A DNA stretch of 64,000 nucleotides from positions 27,402 through 91,401 of the forward strand of contig CAYJKQ010000010.1 of assembly GCA_964370815.1 (NCBI GenBank). Direction: 5' to 3'. Source of the stretch: UBA12087 sp964370815 (GTDB lineage Bacteria; Chloroflexota; Anaerolineae; Anaerolineales; Villigracilaceae). A program made the position numbers and the translations under genes. The notes beneath the pieces were generated by a model, which saw nothing but the letters and a program-made list of their open reading frames with translations, had not been told where the DNA came from and did not search any database. Of this stretch, positions 15,620 to 24,318 are shown in pieces (position 1 is the stretch's first letter; each line of letters begins with the position of its first letter).

Positions 15620-17028
15620 TGTCTATTATTTCTTTTGAAGATCTGCAGCTCGTTGAAAATTTTGGGCACTCTCTGAGTTCGCCTTCTTATTATTTCCAAC
15701 CGGAATGTATTAGTGATATCAAGCCATTTCTGAAGACCGCCCGGGACGCGGGTTTGACGATCAATTTACGTGGTGCCGGGCGCAGTTACAATGATGCCGC
15801 TCTCAATCCCGGTGGCATCATTCTGGATCTGCAAGCGATCGATCGTATTCTGGAATGGGAGCCGGAAACCGGTTTGATCCGCTGTGAGCCTGGTGTATCC
15901 CTCAAGCAGCTCTGGCAGCATGTTCTGCCGACTGGCTGGTGGCCGCCTGTGGTCTCAGGTACGATGGCAACCACCCTTGGTGGCTGCCTGGGCATGAACA
16001 TCCACGGCAAGAACAATTACAAAGCAGGCACGATCGGTGACCACGTGCTGGAATTTTCTGCCTTGCTGCCTACAGGTGCCGAGGTCACCTGCTCTCCCCA
16101 CAAGAACGGAGACCTTTTCCGGTCGATGATCGGAGGCATGGGAATGCTTGGCATCTTCACCTCGATCACCCTTCAAATGAAGCGCATGTTTTCCGGATTA
16201 CTGGAAATTCAAGCCTGGAACGTACCCAATTTGGAGATTCAGTTGGAGGACTTGGAATCCCGCAAGGAAGACGCCGATTACATCGTCGGTTGGGTGGATT
16301 GTACTGCGCGTGGCCATGGATTGGGCCGTGGTCAACTTCACCAGGCAAATTATCTCCCTGAAGGTGCAGACCCGCATCCAGCCCGAACACTTAAGCTGGA
16401 TTTCCAGACCCTTCCATCCAAATTCTTTGGATTGCTGCCTAAATCGTTGTTACACTATTTTATGTCCCCTTTCATGAACAATCCCGGCACCCGTTTGGTC
16501 AATACAACCAAATATCTGCTGGGCAGAGATAAAACCTTTCGCCAGACGCACGCCTCATTCCATTTTCTTCTGGATTACGTACCAGACTGGGAATTGAGCT
16601 ACGGCAGGCAGGGATTGATCCAGTACCAGTCCTTCCTACCGAAAGAAACTGCTCTTCAAACCTGGTCAGAAATGCTCAAGCTCTCTCACCAGTGCAACCT
16701 GCCTGCTTTTTTGGGGGTGACCAAGCGTCACCGTCCGGATGGTTTCCTTCTATCCCATGCTGTGGACGGTTATTCATTGGCAATGGATTTCAAAGTCACT
16801 TCCGGTAATCGCGGTCATCTGGCTTCCATGCTGCAAGAATTCGATAAACTTGTCCTTCAGGCTGGTGGACGATTCTATTTTGCCAAGAACAGCGAAACCC
16901 GACCGGAAACCGCTTTGGGTTTTTTGGGGCAGGAAACGATTGCCAAATTCCGGGCGCTGAAAAAGCGTTGCGATCCAGATCACCTGCTTGGTTCCGGGCT
17001 TTACCGCCGGGTGTTCGAGGACGCCTGA
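15619..17028 (+). CDS. FAD-binding oxidoreductase, DprE1-like
   Basis: A 469-residue vanillyl-alcohol-oxidase-type flavoprotein. The FAD-binding half shows RGAGRSYNDAALNPGG (51-66) and SGTMATTLGGCLGMNIHGKN (113-132), then AGTIGDHV; the IHGKN...G...G.HV run is characteristic of DprE1 and its relatives, with His129 in the position of a flavin-linking or flavin-near His. A cap domain follows, and TKRHRPDG late in the protein fits the substrate side. It oxidises the 2-hydroxyl of a glycosyl donor in the known pathway. It is tightly coupled to the upstream SDR and followed by lipB four bases later. Confidence 0.75.
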   Translation: MSIISFEDLQLVENFGHSLSSPSYYFQPECISDIKPFLKTARDAGLTINLRGAGRSYNDAALNPGGIILDLQAIDRILEWEPETGLIRCEPGVSLKQLWQHVLPTGWWPPVVSGTMATTLGGCLGMNIHGKNNYKAGTIGDHVLEFSALLPTGAEVTCSPHKNGDLFRSMIGGMGMLGIFTSITLQMKRMFSGLLEIQAWNVPNLEIQLEDLESRKEDADYIVGWVDCTARGHGLGRGQLHQANYLPEGADPHPARTLKLDFQTLPSKFFGLLPKSLLHYFMSPFMNNPGTRLVNTTKYLLGRDKTFRQTHASFHFLLDYVPDWELSYGRQGLIQYQSFLPKETALQTWSEMLKLSHQCNLPAFLGVTKRHRPDGFLLSHAVDGYSLAMDFKVTSGNRGHLASMLQEFDKLVLQAGGRFYFAKNSETRPETALGFLGQETIAKFRALKKRCDPDHLLGSGLYRRVFEDA

Positions 17029-17032
17029 GCAG

Positions 17033-17752
17033 ATGCACTGTAAAGTAATTGATCTTGCAATGATGGATTACGAAGATGCCTGGCAGCTTCAGACTGATCT
17101 ATCCGCTCAGATCGCAGCAGGTACCCATCCAGCCAGCCTTTTGCTGCTCGAACACCCCCATACCTTCACCTTTGGCAGGCGCGGAGACATAAAGAATCTG
17201 CTCTGGAATGAATCGGAGTTATCACAACGGAAAATTGCTGTTCACTGGGTGGATCGCGGCGGTGATGTCACCTATCATGGACCAGGTCAATTGGTTGGCT
17301 ATCCACTCCTTCCACTTGGGAAACTGGTAACAGGAGAATCCCACATCCCGGTTGCGGATTATGTAGGCTATGTGCGCACGCTTGAACAAAGCCTGATCCT
17401 GGCATTGCTCAATCTTGGGCTGGCAGCCGGACAAATATCAGGCCTGACCGGTGTCTGGGTGCAGCCAGATATGGCTTCACGCTGTCCGCGCTGCAAACCG
17501 GAGGACCGTCTCAAACCCGCCAAAATTGCCGCCATTGGTGTCAAGGTCGACTCTAAAGGTATCTCACGACATGGCTTTGCTCTTAATGTAAACCCGGACA
17601 TGTCTTATTGGGAAGGCATCATCGCTTGTGGTTTGGTGGACCATCCCATTGTCAGTCTGGCGGATTTGCTTGATCCCATCCCAGACATGCCTACTGTTAA
17701 ATCAGCAGTACGAACTGCATTTGCAGAAGTATTTGGGGTTTCTTTTATCTGA
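17033..17752 (+). CDS. lipB: Octanoyl-[acyl-carrier-protein]--protein N-octanoyltransferase
   Basis: A 239-residue LipB that moves octanoate from ACP to lipoyl domains, the first step of lipoate assembly. Motifs: LLEHPHTFTFGRRGD, VDRGGDVTYHGPGQLVGYP, GVWVQPD, and AAIGVKV with the catalytic Lys; the catalytic Cys is in IIACGLVD. The ATG at 17033 lies five bases after the upstream stop; the frame is open further up but that part overlaps the flavoenzyme. The partner lipA is about 45 kb away on the other strand. A short insert with CPRCKPEDR (two Cys) between the W-motif and the Lys motif is worth noting, as such Cys pairs occur in several anaerobe LipB proteins. Confidence 0.93.
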   Translation: MHCKVIDLAMMDYEDAWQLQTDLSAQIAAGTHPASLLLLEHPHTFTFGRRGDIKNLLWNESELSQRKIAVHWVDRGGDVTYHGPGQLVGYPLLPLGKLVTGESHIPVADYVGYVRTLEQSLILALLNLGLAAGQISGLTGVWVQPDMASRCPRCKPEDRLKPAKIAAIGVKVDSKGISRHGFALNVNPDMSYWEGIIACGLVDHPIVSLADLLDPIPDMPTVKSAVRTAFAEVFGVSFI

Positions 17753-17810
17753 GATATCCCGTTCATTGCTTTTCTTGATAACAATAGGGGGCAAAGATAT
17801 GGGTCACTCA

Positions 17811-17839
17811 CCGGTTTTTTTAACAAATACATATAACGG
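17811..17839. promoter_or_regulatory. Imperfect palindrome with a ModE/TunR-like half-site
   Basis: CCGGTTTTTTTA and TACATATAACGG are imperfect mirror halves (about 8 of 12 positions) ending just before the -35 box at 17841. The right half contains TATAACG, which is the half-site recognised by ModE-type regulators (CGnTATAT). Placement next to the promoter of a molybdate/tungstate regulator gene makes autoregulation plausible. Confidence 0.4.
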
Positions 17840-17840
17840 A

Positions 17841-17869
17841 TTGACAATGTTTAATTCTTCAGTTAATCT
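17841..17869 (+). promoter_or_regulatory. Sigma-70-type promoter of the tungstate regulator/transport unit
   Basis: A perfect TTGACA at 17841-17846, a 17-base spacer and TAATCT at 17864-17869. The predicted transcript starts near 17876, giving a leader of about 33 nt. Confidence 0.6.
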
Positions 17870-17908
17870 AACACCATTAAGGAAATACTTAACGGCTTGG
17901 AGCATTGG

Positions 17909-18886
17909 ATGGACAAGATTGAGATACTCGATCAATTTGAGCAGATCAAGGCATTGGCAGATCCACGTCGCCTTGAAATTCTGCGTCTGTTGCTGCCAGA
18001 TCCAGCCAGCCTGACCCAGCTGGGTCTAAAGCTGGGTCAACACCCAGCCAGGGTTCGGCATCATATGCAGAAGTTGGAAAAAGCCAGATTGGTTCAACTC
18101 AACCATGTCACCGTTAAAGGTGGAGTTACCGAAAAATTCTACCGCACCAGTGCCGGGGCTTTCCTGATACAGCAAATGGTGCTCCCAAGGAACGGTCAGC
18201 GGCAGACCATAATTATTTCAGGTAGTCACGATCTGGCGATTGAACAGTTTTCACAAACCCTTGGCAAAAATATTAACCTTCTTAGCCTGCCAGTGGGTAG
18301 TTTGGATGGGTTGGTTGCTCTGCGCCAGGGATTTTGCCACATAGCCGGATCTCATTTGCTGGATGCAAATGGGGAATACAACACTCCTTTCGTTCGCCAT
18401 TTGCTCCCGGATCGTAAAACAACAATGGTCACCCTGGCTGACCGCCAGCAGGGCTTGATTCTTATTCCAGGTAACCCGAAGGGTATCCATGATCTGGATG
18501 ATCTGGCTCGTGATGATGTCAGTTTTGTTAACCGTCAACTAGGTTCTGGCACGCGCCTTTGGTTGGATAACCGCTTGAAGGATATTGGGATCTCCCCCAC
18601 ACAGATTAATGGCTATAACACAATTTTCCACACACATACTGAAGTTGCCCTCGCCATCAGATCCAGGCAGGCTGACGCTGGGATTGGTTTGCAGGCAGTT
18701 GCTCAAAGGTATAACCTTATGTTTATTCCTTTATTTAAGGAACGCTTTGACCTGACCATGCTGCAGGAATCCACCCAACAACTTGCGCCGGTCTTGGATC
18801 ACTTACAATCCAGGGTCTGCCGCAAGGAGATGGCTGATCTGAGCGGTTATGACACCACCCATACAGGTGAACAGATCTATTATTAG
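17909..18886 (+). CDS. HTH regulator fused to a solute-binding-like domain (molybdate/tungstate regulator)
   Basis: A 325-residue one-component regulator. The first 90 residues form a winged helix of ArsR type (ALADPRRLEILRLLLPDPASLTQLGLKLGQ). The rest is a PBP-like domain (GSHDLAIEQF, then GSGTRLWLDNRL), the PF12727-type module that binds oxyanions or cofactors in molybdate and tungstate regulators. The direct downstream neighbours are tupA, tupB and tupC, so it most likely senses tungstate or molybdate and controls the transporter. The ATG at 17909 is chosen over a TTG at 17897 because GGAG lies at 17899-17902. The ArsR-like rather than ModE-like N-terminus is unusual and is an inference from pattern. 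Confidence 0.75.
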   Translation: MDKIEILDQFEQIKALADPRRLEILRLLLPDPASLTQLGLKLGQHPARVRHHMQKLEKARLVQLNHVTVKGGVTEKFYRTSAGAFLIQQMVLPRNGQRQTIIISGSHDLAIEQFSQTLGKNINLLSLPVGSLDGLVALRQGFCHIAGSHLLDANGEYNTPFVRHLLPDRKTTMVTLADRQQGLILIPGNPKGIHDLDDLARDDVSFVNRQLGSGTRLWLDNRLKDIGISPTQINGYNTIFHTHTEVALAIRSRQADAGIGLQAVAQRYNLMFIPLFKERFDLTMLQESTQQLAPVLDHLQSRVCRKEMADLSGYDTTHTGEQIYY

Positions 18887-18897
18887 GAGAGATACCC

Positions 18898-19794
18898 ATG
18901 CAAAAAAAAAGTTCGGCTTTTATTTTTGTAACATTATTTTCCTTGATTGTTTTACTCCTCTCGGCTTGTTCCCCGCTCTCAAGCCAAACGCAAGTTCCGA
19001 CTGCACCACCTCCTCCTGACAACCCCAACCTGATCCTCGCCACCACCACCAGCACCCAGGATTCCGGTTTGCTGGATATGTTGATCCCCATCTTCGAGGC
19101 ACAGACGGGTTATCTGGTTCAGACTATCGCTGTTGGTACCGGTGCCGCATTAAAGATGGGAGAGGAAGGCAATGCCGATGTTCTCCTGGTGCATGCCCCG
19201 GCTGCAGAAAAAGTATTAATGGATGCAGGCTTTGGTAAGGATCGCTTTCTCGTGATGCACAATGACTTCGTGATCGTAGGACCGTCTGCTGATCCTGCCG
19301 GCATAAAAGATGGAACAGATATCATCCCGGTCTTCCAGGATTTTGCAGCTTCCGGCCAAACCTTCATTTCAAGAGGGGATGATTCAGGTACCCATAAGAT
19401 GGAATTAAGCCTGTGGCTTAAGGCTGAGACCGATCCTGCTGGGCAAAGTTGGTATCTGGAATCCGGGCAGGGCATGGGTGCCACATTGACCATGGCTTCT
19501 GAAAAATCAGCGTATACGCTCACCGACCGGGCTACCTTCCTGGCTAATCAGGCTAACCTGCAATTAAGCATACTTTTCGAAGGGGTTCCAGCTCTGTTGA
19601 ATGTCTATCATGTCATGACAGTCAATCCGGAAAAATGGTCGTTGGTTAATTACGAAGGTGCCCTGGCATTTGCCAATTTCATGACCAATGCTGAAATCCA
19701 AGGGATCATTGCTGAATTTGGAGTGGAAAAATTCGGTCAATCCCTCTTCTTCCCGGATGCAGATAAAACAGATGCGGACCTCGGATTGGAATAG
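18898..19794 (+). CDS. tupA: Tungstate ABC transporter substrate-binding lipoprotein
   Basis: A 298-residue lipoprotein with a signal peptide ending in the lipobox LSAC (Cys24). The mature part starts with ILATTTSTQDSGLLD, then GTGAALKMGEEGNADVLLVHAP and NDFVIVGPSADPAG and SRGDDSGTHKMEL; the TTTSTQDSGLL and GTGxALxxG runs are the oxyanion-binding signatures of TupA. It captures tungstate outside the membrane. Molybdate binding by WtpA or ModA is an alternative but those proteins have different motifs. It starts 11 bases after the regulator stop. Confidence 0.92.
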   Translation: MQKKSSAFIFVTLFSLIVLLLSACSPLSSQTQVPTAPPPPDNPNLILATTTSTQDSGLLDMLIPIFEAQTGYLVQTIAVGTGAALKMGEEGNADVLLVHAPAAEKVLMDAGFGKDRFLVMHNDFVIVGPSADPAGIKDGTDIIPVFQDFAASGQTFISRGDDSGTHKMELSLWLKAETDPAGQSWYLESGQGMGATLTMASEKSAYTLTDRATFLANQANLQLSILFEGVPALLNVYHVMTVNPEKWSLVNYEGALAFANFMTNAEIQGIIAEFGVEKFGQSLFFPDADKTDADLGLE

Positions 19795-19834
19795 CAGCAT
19801 AATTAAGGAAACCATAAGAATCGTTATATACTTA

Positions 19835-19875
19835 TTGGAATTTTTCTAATTCTCCTGATCGAAGAATCATTCCAA
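19835..19875. promoter_or_regulatory. Intercistronic stem-loop between tupA and tupB
   Basis: TTGGAAT (19835-19841) pairs with ATTCCAA (19869-19875), and inside it ATTCT (19849-19853) with AGAAT (19863-19867). No T-run follows. Such hairpins after a binding-protein gene often stabilise its mRNA and reduce downstream expression. An ATCGTTATATA string at 19819-19829, resembling a ModE half-site, sits just before it. Confidence 0.45.
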
Positions 19876-20029
19876 GTTGATTCTCACATGTGACCTTCCA
19901 GTATGAACATGGCTTCCTGCAATATTAATTGATCAACAGGGTGCCACTCATCAATATTTGTTATTAAACACCTCCCAGAACCTGCAAGATCAGACCGGGT
20001 TGTTCAGTAGATGATAAAATACTTGTCCT

Positions 20030-20701
20030 ATGGATTTGATCAAAACAATATTCTCTGACCCCGAAGTCTGGCAGATCACAATTCTGTCTTTAAAACTTTC
20101 CGGTTTGGGAACACTCTTAAGCCTGTTGATTGGGCTGCCATTGGGAACACTTCTGGCATTTGGAAAATTCCCAGGGCGCTCGTTTTTATTAAGCATGGTC
20201 AATGCAGGTATGGGCTTGCCACCAGTTGTGGTTGGTTTAATGATTGCCCTGCTACTTTGGCGTAGTGGTCCTTTGGGAAGCTTGCGTCTTATTTACACTC
20301 CCAGCGCCATCGTGATCGCCCAAACAGTCATATCTGCTCCGGTGGTGACCGGGTTGACCGCAGCAGCCTTGCAGCAGCTTAACCCTCGCTTGCGTATGCA
20401 ATTAATGGGATTGGGAGCTAACACCCTGCAGGTGATTGGCTGGTTATGGTGGGAGGTGCGTTTATCCCTCCTGGCAGCCCTTATGGCTGGTTTTGGGAGT
20501 GTTATCTCCGAAGTGGGAGCTTCCATGATGGTGGGAGGTAACATCCGCTACCAGACTCGCGTACTGACCACAGCCATCGTTCTGGAAACTGGAAAAGGTC
20601 AATTTGATCTCGCCATTGCATTGAGCGTTTGGCTGCTTTTGCTGACATTCATCATCAACCTGGCTCTGACCTACATCCAGCAAAGAGGAGCCAAGAATTG
20701 A
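20030..20701 (+). CDS. tupB: Tungstate ABC transporter permease
   Basis: A 223-residue integral membrane protein with five to six hydrophobic segments and the permease EAA-like loop around AALQQLNPRLRMQLMGLGANTLQVIGW followed by GFGSVISEVGASMMVGG. It pairs with TupC. No ribosome site is seen before ATG 20030; TAAAAT at 20015-20020 could be a -10 box giving a very short leader. The gene is 235 bases after tupA but overlaps the start of tupC, so tupB and tupC are translationally coupled. Confidence 0.88.
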   Translation: MDLIKTIFSDPEVWQITILSLKLSGLGTLLSLLIGLPLGTLLAFGKFPGRSFLLSMVNAGMGLPPVVVGLMIALLLWRSGPLGSLRLIYTPSAIVIAQTVISAPVVTGLTAAALQQLNPRLRMQLMGLGANTLQVIGWLWWEVRLSLLAALMAGFGSVISEVGASMMVGGNIRYQTRVLTTAIVLETGKGQFDLAIALSVWLLLLTFIINLALTYIQQRGAKN

Positions 20702-21423
20702 GTATTCTTCTTGAGATCCGGGATCTACAGATCAAGCACGGCAGGAATACTGTAGTTGAGGTGGATTACCTGGATGTCATGCAGGGGGAAGTCCTCGCTA
20801 TTATTGGACCGAATGGGGCTGGCAAGAGTAGCTTGATGTTGGCAGTAGCACGCTTGCTTAAACCTGAACGAGGCAATATACTTTTTAACGGTCTTGAGAT
20901 CACCAATAGGTCAGATACCAAATATCGGCGCCACCTGGGGCTTGTATTACAGGAGCCTCTGCTTCTGGATACGTCTGTCTATGAAAATGTGGCAACAGGA
21001 TTGCGTTTTCGACACATATCCCGCCTTGAGATCAAACGTCGCACTGAAATTTGGCTGAAACGATTTGGCATTGATCATCTGCGCCAACGTCCAGCCCGGA
21101 AGATTTCCGGTGGAGAAGCTCAGCGCGTCAGCCTTGCCCGTTCCTTTGCCTTGCAGCCGGATCTGCTCTTACTGGATGAGCCTTTCAGCGCGCTAGACTC
21201 TCCCACCCGTTTGCGCTTGCTGGAAGAATTGCATGCAATTCTGGCTGAAACGAATACCACCACCATTTTCATCAGTCATGATTTGAAAGAAGCCTCACAA
21301 CTTGGGGATAGAATGGCAGTCATCCTGAATGGCAGACTCCACCAATGTGGTACCTCCAAAGAGATCTATGCAAACCCTAAAGATGATAACGTGCGTGCTT
21401 TCTTGAGTTTGCCTCCAGTCTGA
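20698..21423 (+). CDS. tupC: Tungstate ABC transporter ATP-binding protein
   Basis: A 241-residue ABC ATPase with Walker A GPNGAGKSS, signature ISGGEAQRVSLARS, Walker B LLLLDEPFSALD and the H-loop His in FISHD. The start is taken as TTG 20698, overlapping the tupB stop, because AGAGGAG lies just upstream; the frame continues upstream but only across tupB. It energises TupB-mediated tungstate import. Confidence 0.9.
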   Translation: MSILLEIRDLQIKHGRNTVVEVDYLDVMQGEVLAIIGPNGAGKSSLMLAVARLLKPERGNILFNGLEITNRSDTKYRRHLGLVLQEPLLLDTSVYENVATGLRFRHISRLEIKRRTEIWLKRFGIDHLRQRPARKISGGEAQRVSLARSFALQPDLLLLDEPFSALDSPTRLRLLEELHAILAETNTTTIFISHDLKEASQLGDRMAVILNGRLHQCGTSKEIYANPKDDNVRAFLSLPPV

Positions 21424-21541
21424 ACATTGATTCAACCATCATACAGGGGTCCCATAATAAGGACGCTGTCTCGCAAAGCAAAGCGCAGGATCTCCGCACT
21501 GATCAGGACCAGGCAGGTGCACAAGACCTTTTGCTAACTCC

Positions 21542-21562
21542 ATTCCAGCCTCCTTCTGGAAT
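21542..21562. terminator. Small hairpin between convergent tupC and lipoprotein genes
   Basis: ATTCCAG (21542-21548) and CTGGAAT (21556-21562) form a 7-bp stem. No T-run follows on either strand, so the terminator role is uncertain. Confidence 0.3.
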
Positions 21563-21578
21563 TAATTAACGGATCCGG

Positions 21579-22604
21579 TCAGGGATTCACACCTGTGCTG
21601 ATCTCCCCCCGCTGCAACCTGTCCAATATCTCCTGGACGTCCATTTGCTTGCCCTCGCTTAGCAGATCCGGGTTGACATCCGCCAGGAAAAGCGGCATGG
21701 GCAAATTCTGCCCACCCTGACCGGCAACCAGGTCAGGCCAGATGGACTTGATGGCCGGGATCACATTTGGTTGAAGGCTGACAACCCAGTTTGATGTCAA
21801 GCGTTCGTTTGGACGTGTTTGGCTGATGATGTTCAAACCATACTGTGACATGGTATCCAGAAGATCGTCCGTTGCCACACCAGGAAAAACATACGCAAAA
21901 TCGACATTATAATTTTTTAGTGGGTCAGCAAAAAAACGATATTGACCTTCTGGTGTATCTGTGGGGATCTCGGAATGTACCGGGTAGTCGTACCAGGGCG
22001 GAAACTTCGGACTGCACAACCCGCAATAAAAGACCATCCCGTTTAGAAACGCATCATAAGCCAGGTTGCCCTCCGGAGTATCCTTCTGGGTAATGATACC
22101 CACCCGATAATCAGGTGATAGCAGGCTGGCAATATACCCTCCCATGAAAGCCTGATTTTCAATGGGATTACCATCTCCTCCCACCAGGGAAAGATTGGCG
22201 GTCGGGGTCAGACCTGGAATGCTCACCCCCAGGAATTGCACCTGTGGAGAGGCGGTAGCCAGTTCAGCCAGGCCAGGGTCTGGCGGGAATGCCACCACGA
22301 TTTTCAGATTTGTTTCCAACCCGATCTCGGTATTATTCAAGTTATTGCGCACCTGGAAGCGCAACCCGGATGCCTGGGCAAGGCCACTAACAGTGGTTTG
22401 ATATAAATTTGATTGCTCCTGGGGCATGTCCACCGGAATGATCAGGATTGCCAGGGGGGTACCGGGAGTGGGTGAGGAGACCTCGGTTGGAATTTCCGTG
22501 GCAGGCACGCTCGATGGAACCGGATCGGTGGGCGTACTGCTGCCTGGGAATACACATCCAGACAGGATAAGCATCAGGACAAGGGAAACGAATTTAATTC
22601 GCAT
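21579..22604 (-). CDS. BMP-family-like substrate-binding lipoprotein
   Basis: A 341-residue exported lipoprotein. MRIKFVSLVLMLILSGC is a signal peptide with lipobox LSGC, followed by a Pro/Thr/Ser-rich linker to about residue 55. The globular part resembles Bmp/Med binding proteins: a first strand LAILIIPVDMP, and NQAFMGGYIASLLSPDYRVGIITQ, like the xxFxGGxxAGxxxxxxxxG segment of nucleoside-binding BMP proteins. No permease or ATPase gene is next to it, so it may be an orphan sensor or receptor. The ATG at 22604 is preferred over one at 22628 because GGAG lies eight bases before it. Confidence 0.65.
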   Translation of the reverse strand: MRIKFVSLVLMLILSGCVFPGSSTPTDPVPSSVPATEIPTEVSSPTPGTPLAILIIPVDMPQEQSNLYQTTVSGLAQASGLRFQVRNNLNNTEIGLETNLKIVVAFPPDPGLAELATASPQVQFLGVSIPGLTPTANLSLVGGDGNPIENQAFMGGYIASLLSPDYRVGIITQKDTPEGNLAYDAFLNGMVFYCGLCSPKFPPWYDYPVHSEIPTDTPEGQYRFFADPLKNYNVDFAYVFPGVATDDLLDTMSQYGLNIISQTRPNERLTSNWVVSLQPNVIPAIKSIWPDLVAGQGGQNLPMPLFLADVNPDLLSEGKQMDVQEILDRLQRGEISTGVNP

Positions 22605-22884
22605 AGGATCATCTCCAATTATGTTCAAATTCTTCTGATATTGTAACGGATATGCCTGTAATTGTATCAGGTCTGATCCTGTCGCATTATTTTGGCAACA
22701 AGGAATATCTGGAAAGTAGGATGAGACCAGATTTCAATTGAGGTTATGCAGCCAGTGATCAGGTTAAGAGATCACGGTCGCCTAGCGTTGATTGGTCAGT
22801 CCCACCGGGCTGGTCTATAAATAATTGCCTTTCCTACATGGATAAATCCAGGTTATGAATGCCTGGTCTTTTGGTAATATTTGA

Positions 22885-24318
22885 TCAAATCCTGCGTTTG
22901 CGAACTTGCACAACCCTTGCGACTCGCATGCTGTAGAACACCATAAAAACTGACCCCAGTTGTTCAACCAGCTCATTGGTGTGGTAAGCAAATGCCATGA
23001 TCAACGCCAGGATGACTAGGCTCGCATGAGGTAAGACAAGTTGGAAAGTATAGGTATTCTTTCCCATGAAATCCATGATTACTGGCAAAATTACCAGGAT
23101 GAGAACTATCAGCGTACCTATTTTATAGGCGTCAACCAGGTAATTATTAAAAAAATTATGCAGGTTGGTTTCATTTTGGATATTCCCTGCAAATAAAGTT
23201 TCCGGGGTTTTCCATTTGAAATAATTCTGCCCCCAGCTTATTTCTTCTCCGGAAAACAGGAAACAACCTGATACAAGTAGGCTAAAAATAATGATAGGGA
23301 TTTTATTGGATTGTCGATCTTGCTTTTTCATATACAAGTTTATCGCTGCATATGCGAGGGGTATCATGGAAATCAGCATTAGAATGACAGTTAATGTTTC
23401 AAAAACCCCATCTTCCTTGTACCATTCAACAATTACCAGATTCGATCCCCAGGGGATGGAATAGCGGATTATGCTGCCAATAACCAATCCGATTCCCAAC
23501 AATGAGGTTAGGATCAAGGCTATGACAGGCTTTCCAGATGGGTTCAATCCATCGGTAAGCATTAATTTTGGTAATTTTCTTAACCCCTCCGGATACAAGA
23601 AGATCAGATACCCGCTTGTTCCCAGCATGAAAAGAGCTAAGAAATAAATATATGGCAGATTAAGGTAGCGGATCACTATAAAAGCTACAAAGAGGACTGC
23701 TATAAATATGATTGAAATATTTTGAGGGATCGAACTTTGACGTTGAGCCTCTGATCTCACTCCTGTTTGCTGCAAGGGGATATTGGTTGTGGAAGATTTA
23801 TCAAATTTCTCATCATTGCCAGTGGATGTTTCCTTCTGACCTATGGGTTGAGATGAGTTATTAGCATGAATTTGGGAAGGTTGACTGGTTTCCGGGAAGG
23901 GTTTTACGGGTCTCTCTGGCATGGATGACCCTGGTCCGATCGTATCGAGGAATTGCGGTGCACTTGATTGATCTTTTCCTGAAAGCCTGTTTTGAATATA
24001 TGTGAATGGATTAACTTTCACGTTCTCAGTCAGCAGATACTTTCCTGAACCCTCTTCTGCTACCCAGGTTCCCCCCCATACACACAGGATCACTTCACCC
24101 AGGTAACTCCCCCATAAATGGGTCAAATACTTCTTTTCCGCAATAAGTTTTTTTTCCGAGCTGCCCAAGAGCTGGTAATGATCATGATCCTGGAGTAGGA
24201 TTTTTTCCAAATTGATCAGGCTCTCTTTTGAAAAATCCAATACTAGCTGATATTTAGCCTTTGCCAGAGAAACACCTTTATCTGCTGTTTGCCTCATTTC
24301 ATCATCCAAATCAGACAT
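22885..24318 (-). CDS. Membrane protein with a soluble N-terminal domain and EEISWGQ motif
   Basis: A 477-residue protein I cannot name. Residues 1-110 are soluble and contain LWGSYLGEVILCVWGGTW, resembling small domains that read yLGxyxGE. A hydrophilic Ser/Pro/Gln-rich linker follows to about 190, then about seven membrane segments. Between two of them is GEEISWGQNYFKWKTPE and a few residues later NIQNETNLHNF, a conserved pattern in uncharacterised multipass proteins. The fusion of these parts is unusual. The second ATG (24318) is chosen because GGAGG lies five bases before it. No operon partner. Confidence 0.6.
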   Translation of the reverse strand: MSDLDDEMRQTADKGVSLAKAKYQLVLDFSKESLINLEKILLQDHDHYQLLGSSEKKLIAEKKYLTHLWGSYLGEVILCVWGGTWVAEEGSGKYLLTENVKVNPFTYIQNRLSGKDQSSAPQFLDTIGPGSSMPERPVKPFPETSQPSQIHANNSSQPIGQKETSTGNDEKFDKSSTTNIPLQQTGVRSEAQRQSSIPQNISIIFIAVLFVAFIVIRYLNLPYIYFLALFMLGTSGYLIFLYPEGLRKLPKLMLTDGLNPSGKPVIALILTSLLGIGLVIGSIIRYSIPWGSNLVIVEWYKEDGVFETLTVILMLISMIPLAYAAINLYMKKQDRQSNKIPIIIFSLLVSGCFLFSGEEISWGQNYFKWKTPETLFAGNIQNETNLHNFFNNYLVDAYKIGTLIVLILVILPVIMDFMGKNTYTFQLVLPHASLVILALIMAFAYHTNELVEQLGSVFMVFYSMRVARVVQVRKRRI

